Source: Monodelphis domestica
Lineage: Eukaryota; Chordata; Mammalia; Didelphimorphia; Didelphidae
Length of the DNA stretch: 64,000 bases
Reading direction: 5' to 3'
Assembly (NCBI RefSeq): GCF_027887165.1
Contig: NC_077232.1
Span: 17,545,755 to 17,609,754, forward strand
Positions 23,493-35,019 of the stretch are shown here, in pieces. The translations under genes were made by a program, and so were the position numbers. Position 1 is the first letter of the stretch. Each line of letters opens with the position of its first letter. Below the pieces are notes generated by a model, which searched no databases, was not told where the DNA came from, and saw only the letters and a list, made by a program, of their open reading frames with translations.

Positions 23493-24371
23493 TGTAACAG
23501 TTAAAAGAGTGGTTGCCATAAACTGCGACTGTGAAAATGTGGATTTCAAGACTGTGAATTGCCCAAACTGTAAAGATAATTTTTAGTGTCTTGATTTTAT
23601 ATCAAAAATAAGTGGTCGCCATGGGAAAAATTCCCAAAAATGAAATACCCAAGTCAGCTGGGTTTTATGGAGATTTTAATTAATATAAATGAAGGAATTA
23701 AGGAAAGGGAAAGAGACAGAGTAAGAGGAAATAGGAAAAGGTTAGGGCCTAGGCCTTTCTCTTTAAGAGAGAAACTAAGTCAGTCTTTAATCACTCACCA
23801 CAAGATCTTTCCAAGCAAAACTCTAGTCTTCAGAGAAACCCTCCAGTTCAGCTCCTGAGCTCAACTAAGTTCAACCACCGAGAGACCTCACCAAGAGAGA
23901 TCCCAGCTCTCAGTTCCTGACCTCCTTTTAAAGAGAATTCTCTCTTATGTCACCTCCCCTAAATTTTCACATCTACTAATCACAGTAGATGTTTTCACAG
24001 GACTGACCATTCTTAATTCACACTTGTTATCACCTTCTCTCGGTAGACTAAAACTTCACACCTCTTGCTAAGCTTGCTTGACCTTTTAGTGATTAATTTG
24101 ACCTTCATAGGTACTTAGCACCCTTTTGTATTAGATCTAAAAATAGATATAGCTGAAGGGCTTTTGCCTCACTCTAAGTATGGGTTAAGTACTTTTTCAT
24201 TGTTCAGTAAGGAGTTTTACAACTTTATCTTCCCTTAAGGTATGCCTAAGTATGGGTGAAGTAATTTTAAAGTTCCCAATACATTCCTGATCAAGTACCT
24301 CCATTGTTTAAAATAAGGAATAACTTAATCAAATCTTCTGAAGTAGAGTCTGAGAAATTTTAAGATTCACA
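23493..24371 (-). mobile_element. Solo LTR, family A (ERV class I type), inside the old L1
   Basis: An 879-bp element in reverse orientation bounded by TG and CA (outer ends tgtaacag and gattcaca) and flanked by a perfect 4-bp target duplication, atgg, at 23489-23492 and 24372-24375. Both flanks are continuous L1 ORF2 sequence. It matches the LTR starting at 63187, for example at the tacttgatcagg and ctactgtgattggtagatgt blocks. A 4-bp duplication fits class I (gamma-like) retroviruses. No internal region remains, so it is a fossil solo LTR. Confidence 0.9.
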
Positions 24372-26163
24372 ATGGGTAGGATGAGTCAATATAATAAAAA
24401 TGGCAATCCTACCTAAATTAATTACCCATTCAGTCCCATAACAATCACATTACCCAAAAATGATTTTCTAGTTCTAGAAAAAATAACAAATTCATTTGAA
24501 AGAAGAAATGGCCAAAATTATCAAGGGAATTAATGAAAAAAAAAATAAAGAAAGGAGGCCCCATTGAACCATATCTCAAATTACATTATAAAGTGGCAAT
24601 CATTAAAACAATGTAGTACTGGCTAAGAAACAGAATAGTGGATCAATTGAATATGTTAGGAAATCAGCACACAGTAGTTAATGTCCACAGTAACATAGTG
24701 TTGAATAAATCCAAAGATTTAAATTATTGGGAGAAGAATTCAGTATTTGACAAAAAACTTCTGGAAGAACTGGAAAACAATATGGCAGAAAGTCAGGAAA
24801 GGTTAAAATCTCACGTCATCTGCCAAGACAAAGTGAAAGTGGATGCTTGACCTAGGAATAAAGTGATACCATAAAAAAAATTAGGGGAATATGGAAGAAT
24901 TTACCTGTCTGACATTTATAAAAGAAGAATTTATGACCATATAGGATATAGAGAACATTATGAAAAATTAAATGAATGATTTGGATTATATTAAATTTAA
25001 AAGTTTCTGTATGAATAAAACCCATGCAAATAGATAAGAAGGGAAACAACAAATTTTGGGGAAAATTTTATAGTAAATCTCTGACAAAGGCCTCATTTCT
25101 CAACTATATAGAGAACCGAATCAAATTTAAAAGAATATAAAGCATTTGACACACAGGCTCAGATGATAAAACTAAAACTATCATCAGATGAGGAAATACC
25201 CCAAATCACTATTGATTAGAGAAATGCAAATTAAAAACACCTCTAGGATACCATCTCATGTCCATCAGACTTACATAACAAAAAATAAAATGAAAAATAT
25301 TGAAGCGCATGTGGGAAAATTGAGACACTAATGGGAACTGTGAACTGATTCAACCATTTTGGAAAGCAATATGGAACCATGCACATAGGACCATAAAACT
25401 ATTCATATCTTTTGACCCAACAATACCATTACTGAGTCTGTATCTCAAAAAGATCAGAGATAGGGGAAAAGGACCTAGTCGTACAGAAATATTTTAGCAG
25501 TTCTTTTTGTAGTGGCAAATAATTGGAAACTGAGGCAGTATCCATCGTTCAAGGAATAGCTGAACAAGTTGTGCTCTATGGTTGTAATGGAAAACTATTG
25601 CACCATAAGAAATGATGAAGATGAGTTCAAAAAAACTGGAAAGATATGAATTGAGGCAAAGTGTAGTGAACAGAACTAGAGAACGCTGCATACAGTAACA
25701 GAAATGTTAAATGATGACCTATTGTGAAGAATTACATTATTATGAGCAAAACAAGGTTCCATGATAACCCCAAGGCATTCATAATTTTTAAAAAATGCCA
25801 TCCACAGCTGAAGAAGGAACTGTTCAAATCTGATTGCAAATCAAAATATGCCATCTTCCACTTTATTTCCTTCATGAAATTTTTATTGTATATATGATAT
25901 ATTTCTTCAGTCACAACATGGAGGATATGGAAATATGTATTGCATTAAAGCACTGATATAACCCATATCATACTATTTCTGCTTTGGGAATGGATGTGGG
26001 GGAGGGAAGGAGAGAATATGAATCTCAAAATGTCAGGATTGTCAAAAATGGTTGCTACGTGTAATTGATAAAAATAAAATCCAATAAAAAAGAAACAAGA
26101 CAAAATAAAAAGAATGAAAAAACCAGAAGAAAATGTGAAATATCTCATTAGAAAAGCAGCCTA

Positions 26164-26256
26164 TATGGGGGGTGGGGGGAGGAAAAGAAAATGATCTATG
26201 TCTTTAACGAATAATGCTTGGAAATGATCAAATAAAATATATTAAAAAAAAAAAAA
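26164..26256 (+). mobile_element. Very short (about 93 bp) retroposed LINE tail with 13-bp target duplication
   Basis: A short block ending in a poly-A run is flanked by gaaaagcagccta at 26151-26163 and again at 26257-26269. This is the signature of target-primed insertion of an extremely 5'-truncated element. The body (atgatctatgtctttaacg) is not the 3' end of the neighbouring L1, so it is from another LINE or L1 subfamily that I cannot name. Confidence 0.8.
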
Positions 26257-26279
26257 GAAAAGCAGCCTAGCTAGAAAAT

Positions 26280-26468
26280 AGATTCAGGAGAGATCATTTG
26301 TGGGAAGCCATCAAGCCCACGCTGTCTGACATGGTCACATATGAGTTCCAGAGTTGCAAAGTGACTTCCTCTGAAGGACTATACTCAGTTTTGCTGGGTA
26401 GGTGATTCTTGGTTGTATTCCTAGCCCCTTTGCCCTCCAGAATATCATGTTCCAGGCCCTTTAATTCT
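26280..26468 (-). mobile_element. L1/HAL1-type fragment (reverse)
   Basis: The stretch with tgctgggtaggtgattcttg and gccctccagaatatcatgtt is the reverse complement of bases near 27095-27190. It therefore carries the same LINE segment in the opposite orientation, separated by two SINEs. Confidence 0.7.
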
Positions 26469-26552
26469 TTATTTTTTTTTAAACACTTACCTTCCATCTT
26501 GGAATCAATACTGTGTAGTGGCTCTGAGGCAGAAGAGTGGTAAGGGCTAGTC
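26469..26552 (-). repeat. Marsupial CORE-SINE, 3' tail only (reverse)
   Basis: T-rich stretch, then cttaccttccatcttggaat and agaagagtggtaagggctag. Only the 3' third of the SINE is present. Confidence 0.8.
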
Positions 26553-26554
26553 AA

Positions 26555-27537
26555 GAATTACTGGACTACTTGAAGACTGGAATCAAAGAAAGACCCTACA
26601 CTTCATCTGTCAGGGAGTGATCTATTCTGATATTCTAGAACCTAGAACCTAGAAACTATTCTGATATTCTAGAACCAAAGGGTAAAATAGAAATTGAAAG
26701 AATCCATTGATTACTTCTGAAAGATCCCAAAATGAAAACTCCCAGGAATATTATAGCCAAATTCCAGAACTCTGAGGTCAAGAAGAATATATTACAAGTT
26801 ATCAAAAAGAAACAATTCAAGTTTTGTGGTGCCACAGTAATGATAACAAAAGAATTAGCAATTTCTACATTAAAGAATTAAAGGGGGGCAGCTGGATAAT
26901 TCAGTGGATTGAAAGCCAGGCCTAGATATGGGAGGTTCTAGGTTCAAATATGGTCTCAGGCACTTCCCAGATGTGTGACCCTGGGCAAGTCACTTAACCC
27001 CCATTGCCTAGCCCTTACCACTCTTCTGCCTTGGAGCCAATACACAGTATTGATTCCAAGATGGAAGGTAAGGGTTTTATTTGTAAAAATAAATAATTGA
27101 AGGACCTGGAACATGATATTCTGGAGGACAAAGGGGCTAGGAATGCAACCAAGAATCACCTACCCAGCAAAACTGAGTACGGTCCTTCAGGGGGGAAAAA
27201 TGGGCACTCAATGAAATAGAGGGTTTTCAAGCATTCTTAATAAAAAGAACAGAGCTGAAAAGAAAATATAATTCTCAAATATAAGACTCAAGAGAAGCAT
27301 AAAAAGGAAAACAGGAAAGAGAAATCATAAGAGATTCAATAATGTTAAAATATTTACCTCCCTACCCAAGAAGATATTTGTAAATCTTAAGAATGTTATC
27401 ATTATTGGGACAGTTCGAAGGGGTGATAAGTAAAAGAAGGGAGTGGGGGTGATAGAAAGGAATGCAAATTGGGGGGAGTAGTGGCCAAAAAAGAGGGTGG
27501 GCAGGATGAAAGAAGAAAGAGGCAGATAATTAGGGTG
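26555..27537 (+). mobile_element. L1/HAL1-type fragment with ORF1-like C-terminal remnant
   Basis: Around 26745-26880 one frame reads in the style of an L1 ORF1 protein C-terminal domain (RNIIAKFQNSEVKKNILQV, then CGATVMITKELA). The downstream part (27330-27537) shares a segment with 43050-43250, which follows an L1 5' end there. The family assignment comes from that motif and shared context, and is not certain. A CORE-SINE interrupts it at 26882-27095. Confidence 0.55.
26882..27095 (+). repeat. Marsupial CORE-SINE, full length
   Basis: ggggggcagctggataattc to gatggaaggtaagggtttta with the intact core gtgaccctgggcaagtcact. Imperfect flanking copies (aattaaagg, aattgaagg) suggest a short target duplication. 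Confidence 0.9.
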
Positions 27538-28253
27538 TGTGGAAAAGGCATGAAGAAAAAAAGGACTTAAAAGACAAGACAAGCACGCAAGAAACAAAGC
27601 TGGGGACCTGATCTGCAAATCAAGGTGAAGATTCCAAATGGAATGTTCCCAGGAGAGTCAGTTATAGCCTGGCCAGGGGAGATGAACTGAGGATATTTGG
27701 GCTCTTTGGGTTTTCTGACCAAAAGAGAGAGACTGGCTTTTCCTAATAGGCAGAGAAAGAAACCTTTGTGGCTTTTGACAGAGTCTGGACTTGAATTACT
27801 CAAGCAGAGATTATCTGACTAAAGAAAGAAGAAAGGAAGAAAGATACTTGTCCACCAAACTCTCTGATTGTCCCTGAGTCACAGCTGTGACTGGACTGAC
27901 ATTTCCCACACCCTCCTAATTCTCCTTGTAGACTAGGGACACACCTATCCCACTCACCTTCAATTTCCATCCTGTCCTATCTTTCCCAGTAAACCTCCTT
28001 ACCTGAGAAAGAGAACAAGAGTATCTTCTCTAAATCTCACAGTTCACCTTTGAGTTATATGGAAAGGTGACTGACTAAGACCAGGGTAGGGGAAAGGGAA
28101 GCAGGAGGGCTTTGGGTGGAAAACTGGGAGGTGAAGAGAGGAGGAAGGGTAGGAAATAGTTTGATCTATTAGTGATCAATAGGCATCCCAGAGCAACCTC
28201 TCTAGCAGCATCTCTCTATCTCCATCTCTCAGAAGTACTTCTATCTCTATAAC
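27538..28253 (+). mobile_element. Solo LTR, family B (same family as the LTR at 60947)
   Basis: Begins TGTGGAAAAGG and matches the LTR at 60947 over most of its length, for example tcaaggtgaagattccaaat, cttgaattactcaagcagag and gtgatcaataggca. Its last part diverges, so the 3' boundary is approximate. No internal viral sequence follows. It is a fossil with no coding capacity. Confidence 0.75.
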
Positions 28254-28269
28254 AAATAGGCAATATAAT

Positions 28270-28930
28270 GACCAGGTCTGTATCCCAAAGAGGTTTAAAA
28301 AAAAAAAGGAAGAGGACTTATATGTACAGGAATATTTATAGCAGCTCTTTTTGTGGTGGCAAAGAACTGGAAAGTTGAGTGGATGCCCATCAACTAGGGA
28401 ATGGCTGAACAAGTTGTGGTATATGCTTTTGAAGGAATATTATTGTGCTATAAAAAATCATGAGCAGGATGATTCCAGAAAAACCTCGAAAGACCTGCAT
28501 GAACTGATGCAGTGTGCAGTGAGCAGAACCAAGAGAGCACTGTACACCAGAATAGCACTATTGTGTGATGAGCAACTGTAAATGACTTAATTATTCTCAA
28601 TAAATCAATGATCCAAGACAATCCCAAAAAACTCATGATGAAAATTGCTGTCTGCCTCCAGAGAAAGAACTGATGGAGTCTGAACCCAAAGCCTACTATT
28701 TTTCACTTTCTTCATTTGGGGGAGTGGAGGGTTGGTTTTTTTCCCCAAAAAAAGGCTAATATAGGAAAGTGGTTTACATGATCTCACATTTTAAATCTCT
28801 ATCAGATTGCTTTACCAGCTCAGGGATGGGAAGGGAAAGAATAGGGGACTAAAAAAATTGAAAAGATGAGTGTTAAAAGTTGTTTTTACATGGAATTCAA
28901 GAGAAAATAAAATAAAATAAAAAAGATATA
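28270..28930 (+). mobile_element. L1 3' end fragment
   Basis: Matches the L1 3' region at 21720-22345 (gtatcccaaagagg, atggctgaacaagttgtggt, gagaaagaactgatgg) and ends in an AAAAT-rich tail. 5'-truncated and dead. Confidence 0.85.
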
Positions 28931-28934
28931 CCAG

Positions 28935-29890
28935 TGCTTCTCTGTCTGGACATACTGGTCTTCAAGAACCTAGGACAATCTGTTCTACTTTTTTACCATT
29001 AAGATGTCCCCCAAGCAAATACGAAGGAGAAATTCTTGAGCAGCCCTCTGATTCACCTGCCATCATGGAGAAATGGCCAGTAGGACTCCTTTCTTCCCTC
29101 ATCCCATTGCTCAGAACGTTTGTGGTGCCACTTTTCATTTGGCAGGACAAAATGTGGCATATGATGGAAGGAGCCACAGCCTGGCATCCTGGCTCAGATA
29201 CTTGTTAATGGCTCTGGGAGCTTTATGTGACCTTTTTCCATCTTCTCCTCCATAAAAGGGAGCTAAGAATATCCACACTGCCTCACTCACAGGGTGGCTG
29301 TCCGGAAAGTGATTTGTGAATTCTGAGGGGAATCATAAGCTGTTGCTCTCACCACCACCCAGACCACTGGTAGCAAAAACATTCAAGTCTTTATGGCCAG
29401 ACTGGGGAATGACTAGTGTGCTGGTCCTGGAGTCAGTGCCCTGGTTTTGTCCTTGTCCTTAAAGGATTCATTACCAGCTGGGTGACTACACAAGTCATAA
29501 TCGACCAGATCCTCCATTTCCTCATCATTTGTAAGTGGGAATGACCCACTACTCGCCCCACTGGGGGGTCTATGGAAAACCCTTTGCCAACCTTACACAG
29601 GGGAGCTTGTTGCAGAGCAAAGGCAGGGCTGAGGAGGAAAGGGACTGAAGAGGTGGTGGGCAGGGTCTTCTGGCAGCCTTTTGGGGAAGGAGCATTTTGC
29701 TCTTTATCCTTCTCACTCCTTTTTCATGTTGAAGAAATAATGTAGAGAGATGGTGACATCCACAATAGGACGCTGGATTAGATTGGCTGTGTGTAAGAAT
29801 CTCAGTTCCCTTTTGTGAAGGGAAAGCAAAGTGAGCCTTCCTTCACTGGACCAGCGCACATAAGCCTTGGAGACTAAATTGTATAAAAAA
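28935..29890. other. No gene seen; one MIR-like SINE (about 29395-29610)
   Basis: Mostly unassigned sequence. At about 29395-29610 a plus-strand MIR-like SINE is visible (gtcctggagtcagtgccctg, ctccatttcctcatcatttg). No conserved open frame is present. Confidence 0.5.
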
Positions 29891-29903
29891 TATCTTTATT
29901 TTT

Positions 29904-30265
29904 TGTTGACTGGGAAAAAACACAGAACTGTGAAATCGTCAGAAAAACCACTCTTTAATTAAGGAAAGGGGTTACAGTGCTGCATGAGCTGTGCGCCACA
30001 TGTCCACGCAGAGTCCGAAGATTGAACTCTGGATGCTCTGGTCACTCAGCCCTGGGAGAGCCACCTATGCTAGATTGATGACTCCAAGGAACAAAAGAAT
30101 TTGGGGGACCCATTTGGGGAGATCCAGGGGCTGGGAAAGATGATTGACATGACCATGGCTACAAGGAAATGGGAGTGTTCAAACTATACTGACAGGATAT
30201 AATCAAGCTTGGGAAAGGAATCCTAATCAGAGCCTGGGGTGTCAGGGAAGGAGCTACCTACTGTC
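29904..30265 (-). mobile_element. LTR copy (family C), reverse, partial; left arm of an inverted pair
   Basis: This stretch is the diverged reverse complement of 30575-30936. Shared blocks include aaggaacaaaagaatttggg, agatgattgacat, gctacaaggaaatgggag and caagcttgggaaaggaatc. The outer end tgttgac corresponds to the 3' end of the right-hand LTR. It is a truncated fossil LTR. Confidence 0.75.
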
Positions 30266-30936
30266 AACATGGAATTTAGGAATCCCAAACTTGTGGCCTA
30301 GTGAGATCTGATGAACCCCAATTTTAGATTTAGCTTGTAGATTGGAGACCCCAAAACTTGTACTTGTTCCCTGTTCCCATGGGAATCTACCCTGAAGGGA
30401 ATTCCAAGCTAGCAGTTTTAGACTGGGTAGGAGACCCTCAGGGAAATGACGATCCTGGCTGGGTGAGACTAAGCATATGCTAAGGACCCTCTTTGTTTTG
30501 GGTAGTCTCCCCTATTGTATTAGAACCTTTCCCAAGAAGATCCACACTGGAGCAGGAACCATCCTTCAGTATCCATTGTAAGTAGCCCCTTCTCTTACAC
30601 CCTAGCCTCTAGCTATGATTCCTTTCCCAAGCTTGACTGTTTCCTGTCTGTGTAGTTTGAACTCTCCCATTTCCTTGTAGCTATGGTGATGTCAATCATC
30701 TTTCCCTGTCCCTGGACTCCCCAAATGGTATATATATATAGGTTCCCCAAATTCTTTTGTTCCTTGGAGCCCATCCTGAGGCGGTGGCACTCCCAAGGGT
30801 CAGTGGCCAGAGCATCCAGACTCTGCAGTCTCGGGGAGCAGCTCTGTTGTCGTAGTAGCAGCGCTAACCCCTTTTCCCTTGATTAAAGAGTGATTTTGAC
30901 TATTTAATAGTTCTGCGTTTTTTCTGTTTGACAACA
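30262..30936 (+). mobile_element. LTR copy (family C), forward; right arm of an inverted pair
   Basis: Bounded by TGTCAACATGG and GACAACA, with a TATA-like tatatatatagg near 30730 and a polyadenylation-like gattaaagag near 30885. Together these are the U3-R-U5 signs of a retroviral LTR. The left boundary is inferred from the TG dinucleotide, and no clean target duplication was found. What follows (to about 31100) could be internal ERV sequence, but no gene was recognised. Confidence 0.65.
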
Positions 30937-31632
30937 TCCGTCTCACGATGGACTCTTTAGGTCTTCCGGCCACTCTAATTCTTCCTGACTGACTAGTTTC
31001 CCACCAAAATCTTTCTAATCCACCTGACTACAATCCTCAGTTGTTGGCTTAGTTAGTTAGCTCAGAAGTTGTCTCCAAATTTACTAAGAATGAACCCAAG
31101 ATGGCTGAGTTCACTCAGAGCTGAGTTTGGCTCTGAGGAAATCCCCCAGAGCCCCACAAGCAGGATCTTCAGGTAAACTTTCTCTCAGGAAGTGGTGGTA
31201 AAAACAGCGGGTATGGATAGATCTTCTGGGAGAAGTTCTCTCCGGTGACAAAGGAACCTCCAAAGGCAGTTTACAAGTTTCTTCATCCACAAAAGGTTAA
31301 GGTAGGGAAGACTCAGAAGAGAGCAGCCTTCCTCTCCCAACTAGGGACAGGAAGTGACAGTTGCTCACTCAAACAGCTTCCTCCAGCTTCCTGGACATTC
31401 CAAGATCCCTTCCAGAATTCTTGGAATGAACTCATGCTAGCTCTGGAGACAGCATCTGATATTCTAAAACTTAACCTTATCTAAGTTTATCTTTCTATGA
31501 TCCTCCTCTTATAATGTGTAGTGGACACCAGGAGGGTCTCACAGTTTAGAAGATAAGGTGGGGAGGAAGGGGCTCATCATAGGCTCAGCCATTCCTTGGT
31601 CATTGGTTAAAAACATATCCCTAAAATGATTT
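30937..31632. other. No gene seen
   Basis: Unassigned sequence downstream of the family C LTR. No open frame with recognisable homology and no repeat I can name. It may be retroviral leader or LTR remnant. Confidence 0.35.
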
Positions 31633-31841
31633 GGGGGGGGGGGAGCTCAGTGGATTGAGAGCCAGGCCTAGAGACGGGAGGTCCTGGGTTCAAATCTGGC
31701 CTCAGACACTTCCCAGCTATGTGAGCCTGGGCAAGTCACTTGACTCCCATAGCCTAGCCCTTACTACTCTTCTGACTTGGAAACAATACACAGTATTGAC
31801 TCCACAATGGAAGGTGAGGGTTTAAAAATAAATAAATAAAT
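31633..31841 (+). repeat. Marsupial CORE-SINE with 9-bp target duplication
   Basis: Full-type SINE from a poly-G start (gggggggggagctcagtgg) to (aaat)n. It is flanked by aaaatgatt at 31623-31631 and 31842-31850. Confidence 0.9.
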
Positions 31842-31850
31842 AAAATGATT

Positions 31851-32986
31851 CGGACAGAGTGTAATTTGACAATTGGAAATTAAGCAATAAGGAGCAGGAT
31901 TTTTTGAAAAGCAAATTCAGCTAAAAGCCCAGGTCGGAGATCTTGTGATAGAAGTATATAAGCGCCTGGAGGACAGAGACAGTATTTCTAAGACCTGTGA
32001 GGATTATTAATGAACTTGACTTTGGTGTTACTTTAGAGATGATAAATGATGATCTAAACAGGAGCTTGTTGTGAAGGGAGTCAATGTGGAGTGATAGGAA
32101 CCTTGATGGGCTGGCTCCTAGTCTCCCTCTCACACTCCTCCTGGGTGATGCTGTCAAGGGGTGCTACTGGGGAATTAGGGGATCCCCAGTTATGTGAGGG
32201 TGAAGGGGAGTTGAAGGAAGGTCTCCCCTGTTGGGTGAAGTAATGAGTACCCCCGGATTCCCTGGGGGAGGAGGCCAAGGAGTCAAGACTCCCCCCAGTC
32301 CTTTGACTCAGCAGGGGAGGGGTCTCTGCTAAGGCTGAACTATAGCCTCAGCAAATTACCTTCCTTAGCTCCTAAAAGGAGTCACTTGAAAAGTACCTGA
32401 CTGCGAGATAAAAGGTTTAATGGGCTATAAGGAAAGTTGGGGAGTTGGGATGGGAGAATCGGGGTCCCTGAATTAGGTCCTAAAAGGTCTGGCACTCGCA
32501 CAGCTGTCAAGCCAACCAGACTTTCTCCTTCCCTTCCCCTCTATCTCAGTCACTCCTGTTATAATACTACTGGGCCAAAGAAATGGTCAGAGCAGGTGCA
32601 AAAGGTTAAGGACAGAGAGCTGGCCCTCCAGCAGAGTCCACGACCCTCTCTGAAGAGTCTTGACACTGGTAAGATGCTTTCAGAGGAGCTGTGTTGTTGA
32701 AATAGCTTTGTAAGAGTAGGCACAGGGCAAACACAGGTTGAGTCCACCAATGGCTCTTGGCAAGATCGCTAGCAAGGAAAATGCCTCTTTGAGATCTCCA
32801 TTCCAAAGCCCAGAATTCTTCACGGAGCTCCTCTACGTCTGTTCTTCTCTCCCAGCATCCTCTGCTCCCAACAGTACTTGCTGTTAACCAGTTCTTCATT
32901 CAAAGTTCCATCTTCCCTTTTGCAATCCATCCTTACAGACCTACTCTGCCTAGCACATAGTAAAAGCTTATGAATAAATAAAGGAA
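31851..32986. other. No gene seen
   Basis: About 1.1 kb of unassigned sequence. Parts (32280-32700) have the look of an old LTR, but no termini, TATA/polyA pair or second copy could be established in the window. Confidence 0.3.
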
Positions 32987-33164
32987 GGGGCAGCAGCTAG
33001 GTGGCCCAGTGGACTAAGAGTCAAGTCTAGAAACGGGATTCACATCTGGCCTCAGATACTTCCTAGCCAGGTGACCCTGGGCAAGTCATTTAACCCTGTT
33101 GCCTAACTCTTACTGCTCTTCTGCCTTGGAACCAATACACAGTATTGATTCTAAGGAGGAAGAG
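32987..33164 (+). repeat. Marsupial CORE-SINE
   Basis: ggggcagcagctaggtggcc to agtattgattctaaggagga, with the core gtgaccctgggcaagtcatt. The usual A-rich tail is replaced by a GATA microsatellite that probably grew from it. Confidence 0.88.
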
Positions 33165-33167
33165 AAG

Positions 33168-33169
33168 GG

Positions 33170-33237
<68 letters not shown>

Positions 33238-33430
33238 GGATGGATGAACAGATAGAGATAGATGGATAGATAGATAGAGAGATGGAGAGATAGATATAGA
33301 TGGATGGATAGATATAGATAGATGGATGGATGGATAAATATAAATGGAGAGATGGAGAGTTAGATGGATAGATATAGATGGATAGATAGATAAGTAAATA
33401 CATAAATAAATGGATAAATGAATGAATAAA
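33168..33430 (+). repeat. (GATA)n/(GATG)n microsatellite
   Basis: About 70 bp of pure gata units followed by interrupted gata/gatg/aata units to about 33430. It sits directly at the 3' end of a SINE. Confidence 0.95.
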
Positions 33431-33434
33431 TAAA

Positions 33435-34279
33435 TGCTTATTAGCTTTTTTCATTTGATTGCTCTAGTGAGCAAGAGGAAGAGGCTCACAGACAGATTAA
33501 ATGTCTTTGGGCGCTACGTATGGGGCTTGTACTCTATGTTCCAAAAGAATATGGCCTCTGGTGGTAAAGATTCTCCTTCTAGAGGGAAAAAGGCATATTA
33601 CAAACCAAAGCAGCAGAGAGATTCTCTTTATAGGAAGAAGAGCAGCTCCGAGGTTTTCCAAGTCAAATCCTCTGGGTGGGTGAAGGCTCAGCCTCCCTAA
33701 GAAACCTGAATTTGAGAGATCAGGGTCTAAGTGAAAAGAGGGTGCCCTTCCTCTTTGGGCAAAGAGGCAGCCCCTCTGCTGAGGTTTCCAGCTGAAGCTG
33801 GAAGCTGTTTCAGAGAGAAACTCCACAACTAAATGCCCAGCAGAGAAATCAGAGCCCAACAATAACGTGAGACCAATTCCTAGCTGTAACTGAGAGATGG
33901 TCAAAGCAGGATCTGGCTGATCCTGCCCACTCTGTCATACCAATGGGGAAGAAACCAAGTAAGAGCACCATGCCACTGGCTGTTGGGTTGAAGGGAATGA
34001 CCCAGGACACATTCATAAGGTTTACACCCCTTACCACCTTGTGATATTTTTCATGGGAGCCAAGGGAAAAAACAGCATTTGCCTTCAAGGAGTTCAGTCT
34101 AATGGGAGGGACGACATTCCAACAACTAGGTTTGAATCTTAAGCTGGAAGGGCTGTCAGAGCTCATTGAGGACCATCCACTAATTGTGCAGAGTGGACAA
34201 GGATATGCTGATCTATGATATCCCTGCTGCCTGCTGCCCTACAAAACCACAAAGTGTGTTGTTCCTCAGAGTATGTCTA
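33435..34279. other. No gene seen
   Basis: Unassigned sequence with short chance open frames on both strands. None resembles a known protein. Confidence 0.4.
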
Positions 34280-34435
34280 CACTGTGCTTCAGTTTCCTCA
34301 TCTGTAAAATGGGGGTAACAATAACACCCACCTAGAGTGGCTACGAGGATCAAATGAGAAAATCATTGTAAAGCACTTAGCCTGGCCCTCAGCCCAGCTT
34401 ATACGAATGTAGCTATTCTTGTCACTATTACTATT
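34280..34435 (+). repeat. MIR-type SINE, 3' half
   Basis: gcttcagtttcctcatctgt, aaaatgggggtaacaataac and gtaaagcacttagcctggcc are the classical MIR 3' blocks. Confidence 0.8.
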
Positions 34436-34707
34436 ATTGATTAAACTGAATTATGCCTTGAGAGACCTGGGACATGGAATGGGCACTATTCAACAGAAGC
34501 AGCTCATGATGATGACGTTTTTCCCTTAAACTCTTATCTTCTCTTTAGACATCTTTTATGTTATTTATAATATTTTTAATTTTAATATTTTATATTTTAA
34601 AGTCTTGGTTATTTAGGGAGATTTTACATGTGGGATCAATTCTGTGAAAAAGACATTTTATCAGCCACACAGATACTTCTGCTACCTGCCGGATACTTGT
34701 ACTTCTT

Positions 34708-34870
34708 GGGGCAGCTGGGTGATCCGGTAGCTAGATGGGGTGCTGGGCCTGGAGTCTGGAAACTCATCTTCCTGAGTTCAGATCTGGCCTCAGACCTTCA
34801 CTGTCTATGTGGCCCTGGGCAGCCTTAGCCCTGTTTGCCTCAGTTTCCTCATCTGTAAGGGGAGCTGTAA
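34708..34870 (+). repeat. CORE-SINE
   Basis: ggggcagctgggtgatccgg, cctgagttcagatctggcct and cagtttcctcatctgtaagg in order. Confidence 0.85.
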
Positions 34871-35019
34871 GGTAGATTAATATGGAAAAAGGTTTTATGT
34901 TAATGCACATGTAAAATCTGTATGAGAATGCTTACTCTCTCAGTGGGGAAGGAGAGAATTCAAGACTCAGTTCTTTCTTAAAATGTTGTAAACTGTTGCC
35001 TACTATCCCAACAGTTATC

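Larger units (their letters stand above)
18250..26090 (+). mobile_element. Old L1 LINE, split by a younger L1 and by a solo LTR
   Basis: An L1 copy in plus orientation with its parts at 18250-20032, 22354-23492 and 24372-26090. The 5' end resembles the L1 head at 42470 (ctgatctttcccaaattac). Relics of ORF2 reverse transcriptase are readable near 22840-23390, including a FADD-type active site (tttgcagatgatatgatag). The 3' UTR ends in an A-rich tail near 26090. Many stops and indels disrupt all frames, so the copy is dead. Its interruption by two later insertions makes it the oldest layer of this nest. Confidence 0.85.

Noticed and set aside
26882-27095. tRNA-like A/B box sequences in the SINE heads considered as tRNA genes.
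   Set aside because: They are tRNA-derived SINEs with CORE and LINE-like tails; no cloverleaf seen.
33168-33430. Regular repeats considered as a CRISPR array.
   Set aside because: Tetranucleotide microsatellite with no spacers; the genome is a marsupial one.
33110-33454. Ser/Ile/Tyr-repeat frame.
   Set aside because: Translation of the GATA microsatellite.
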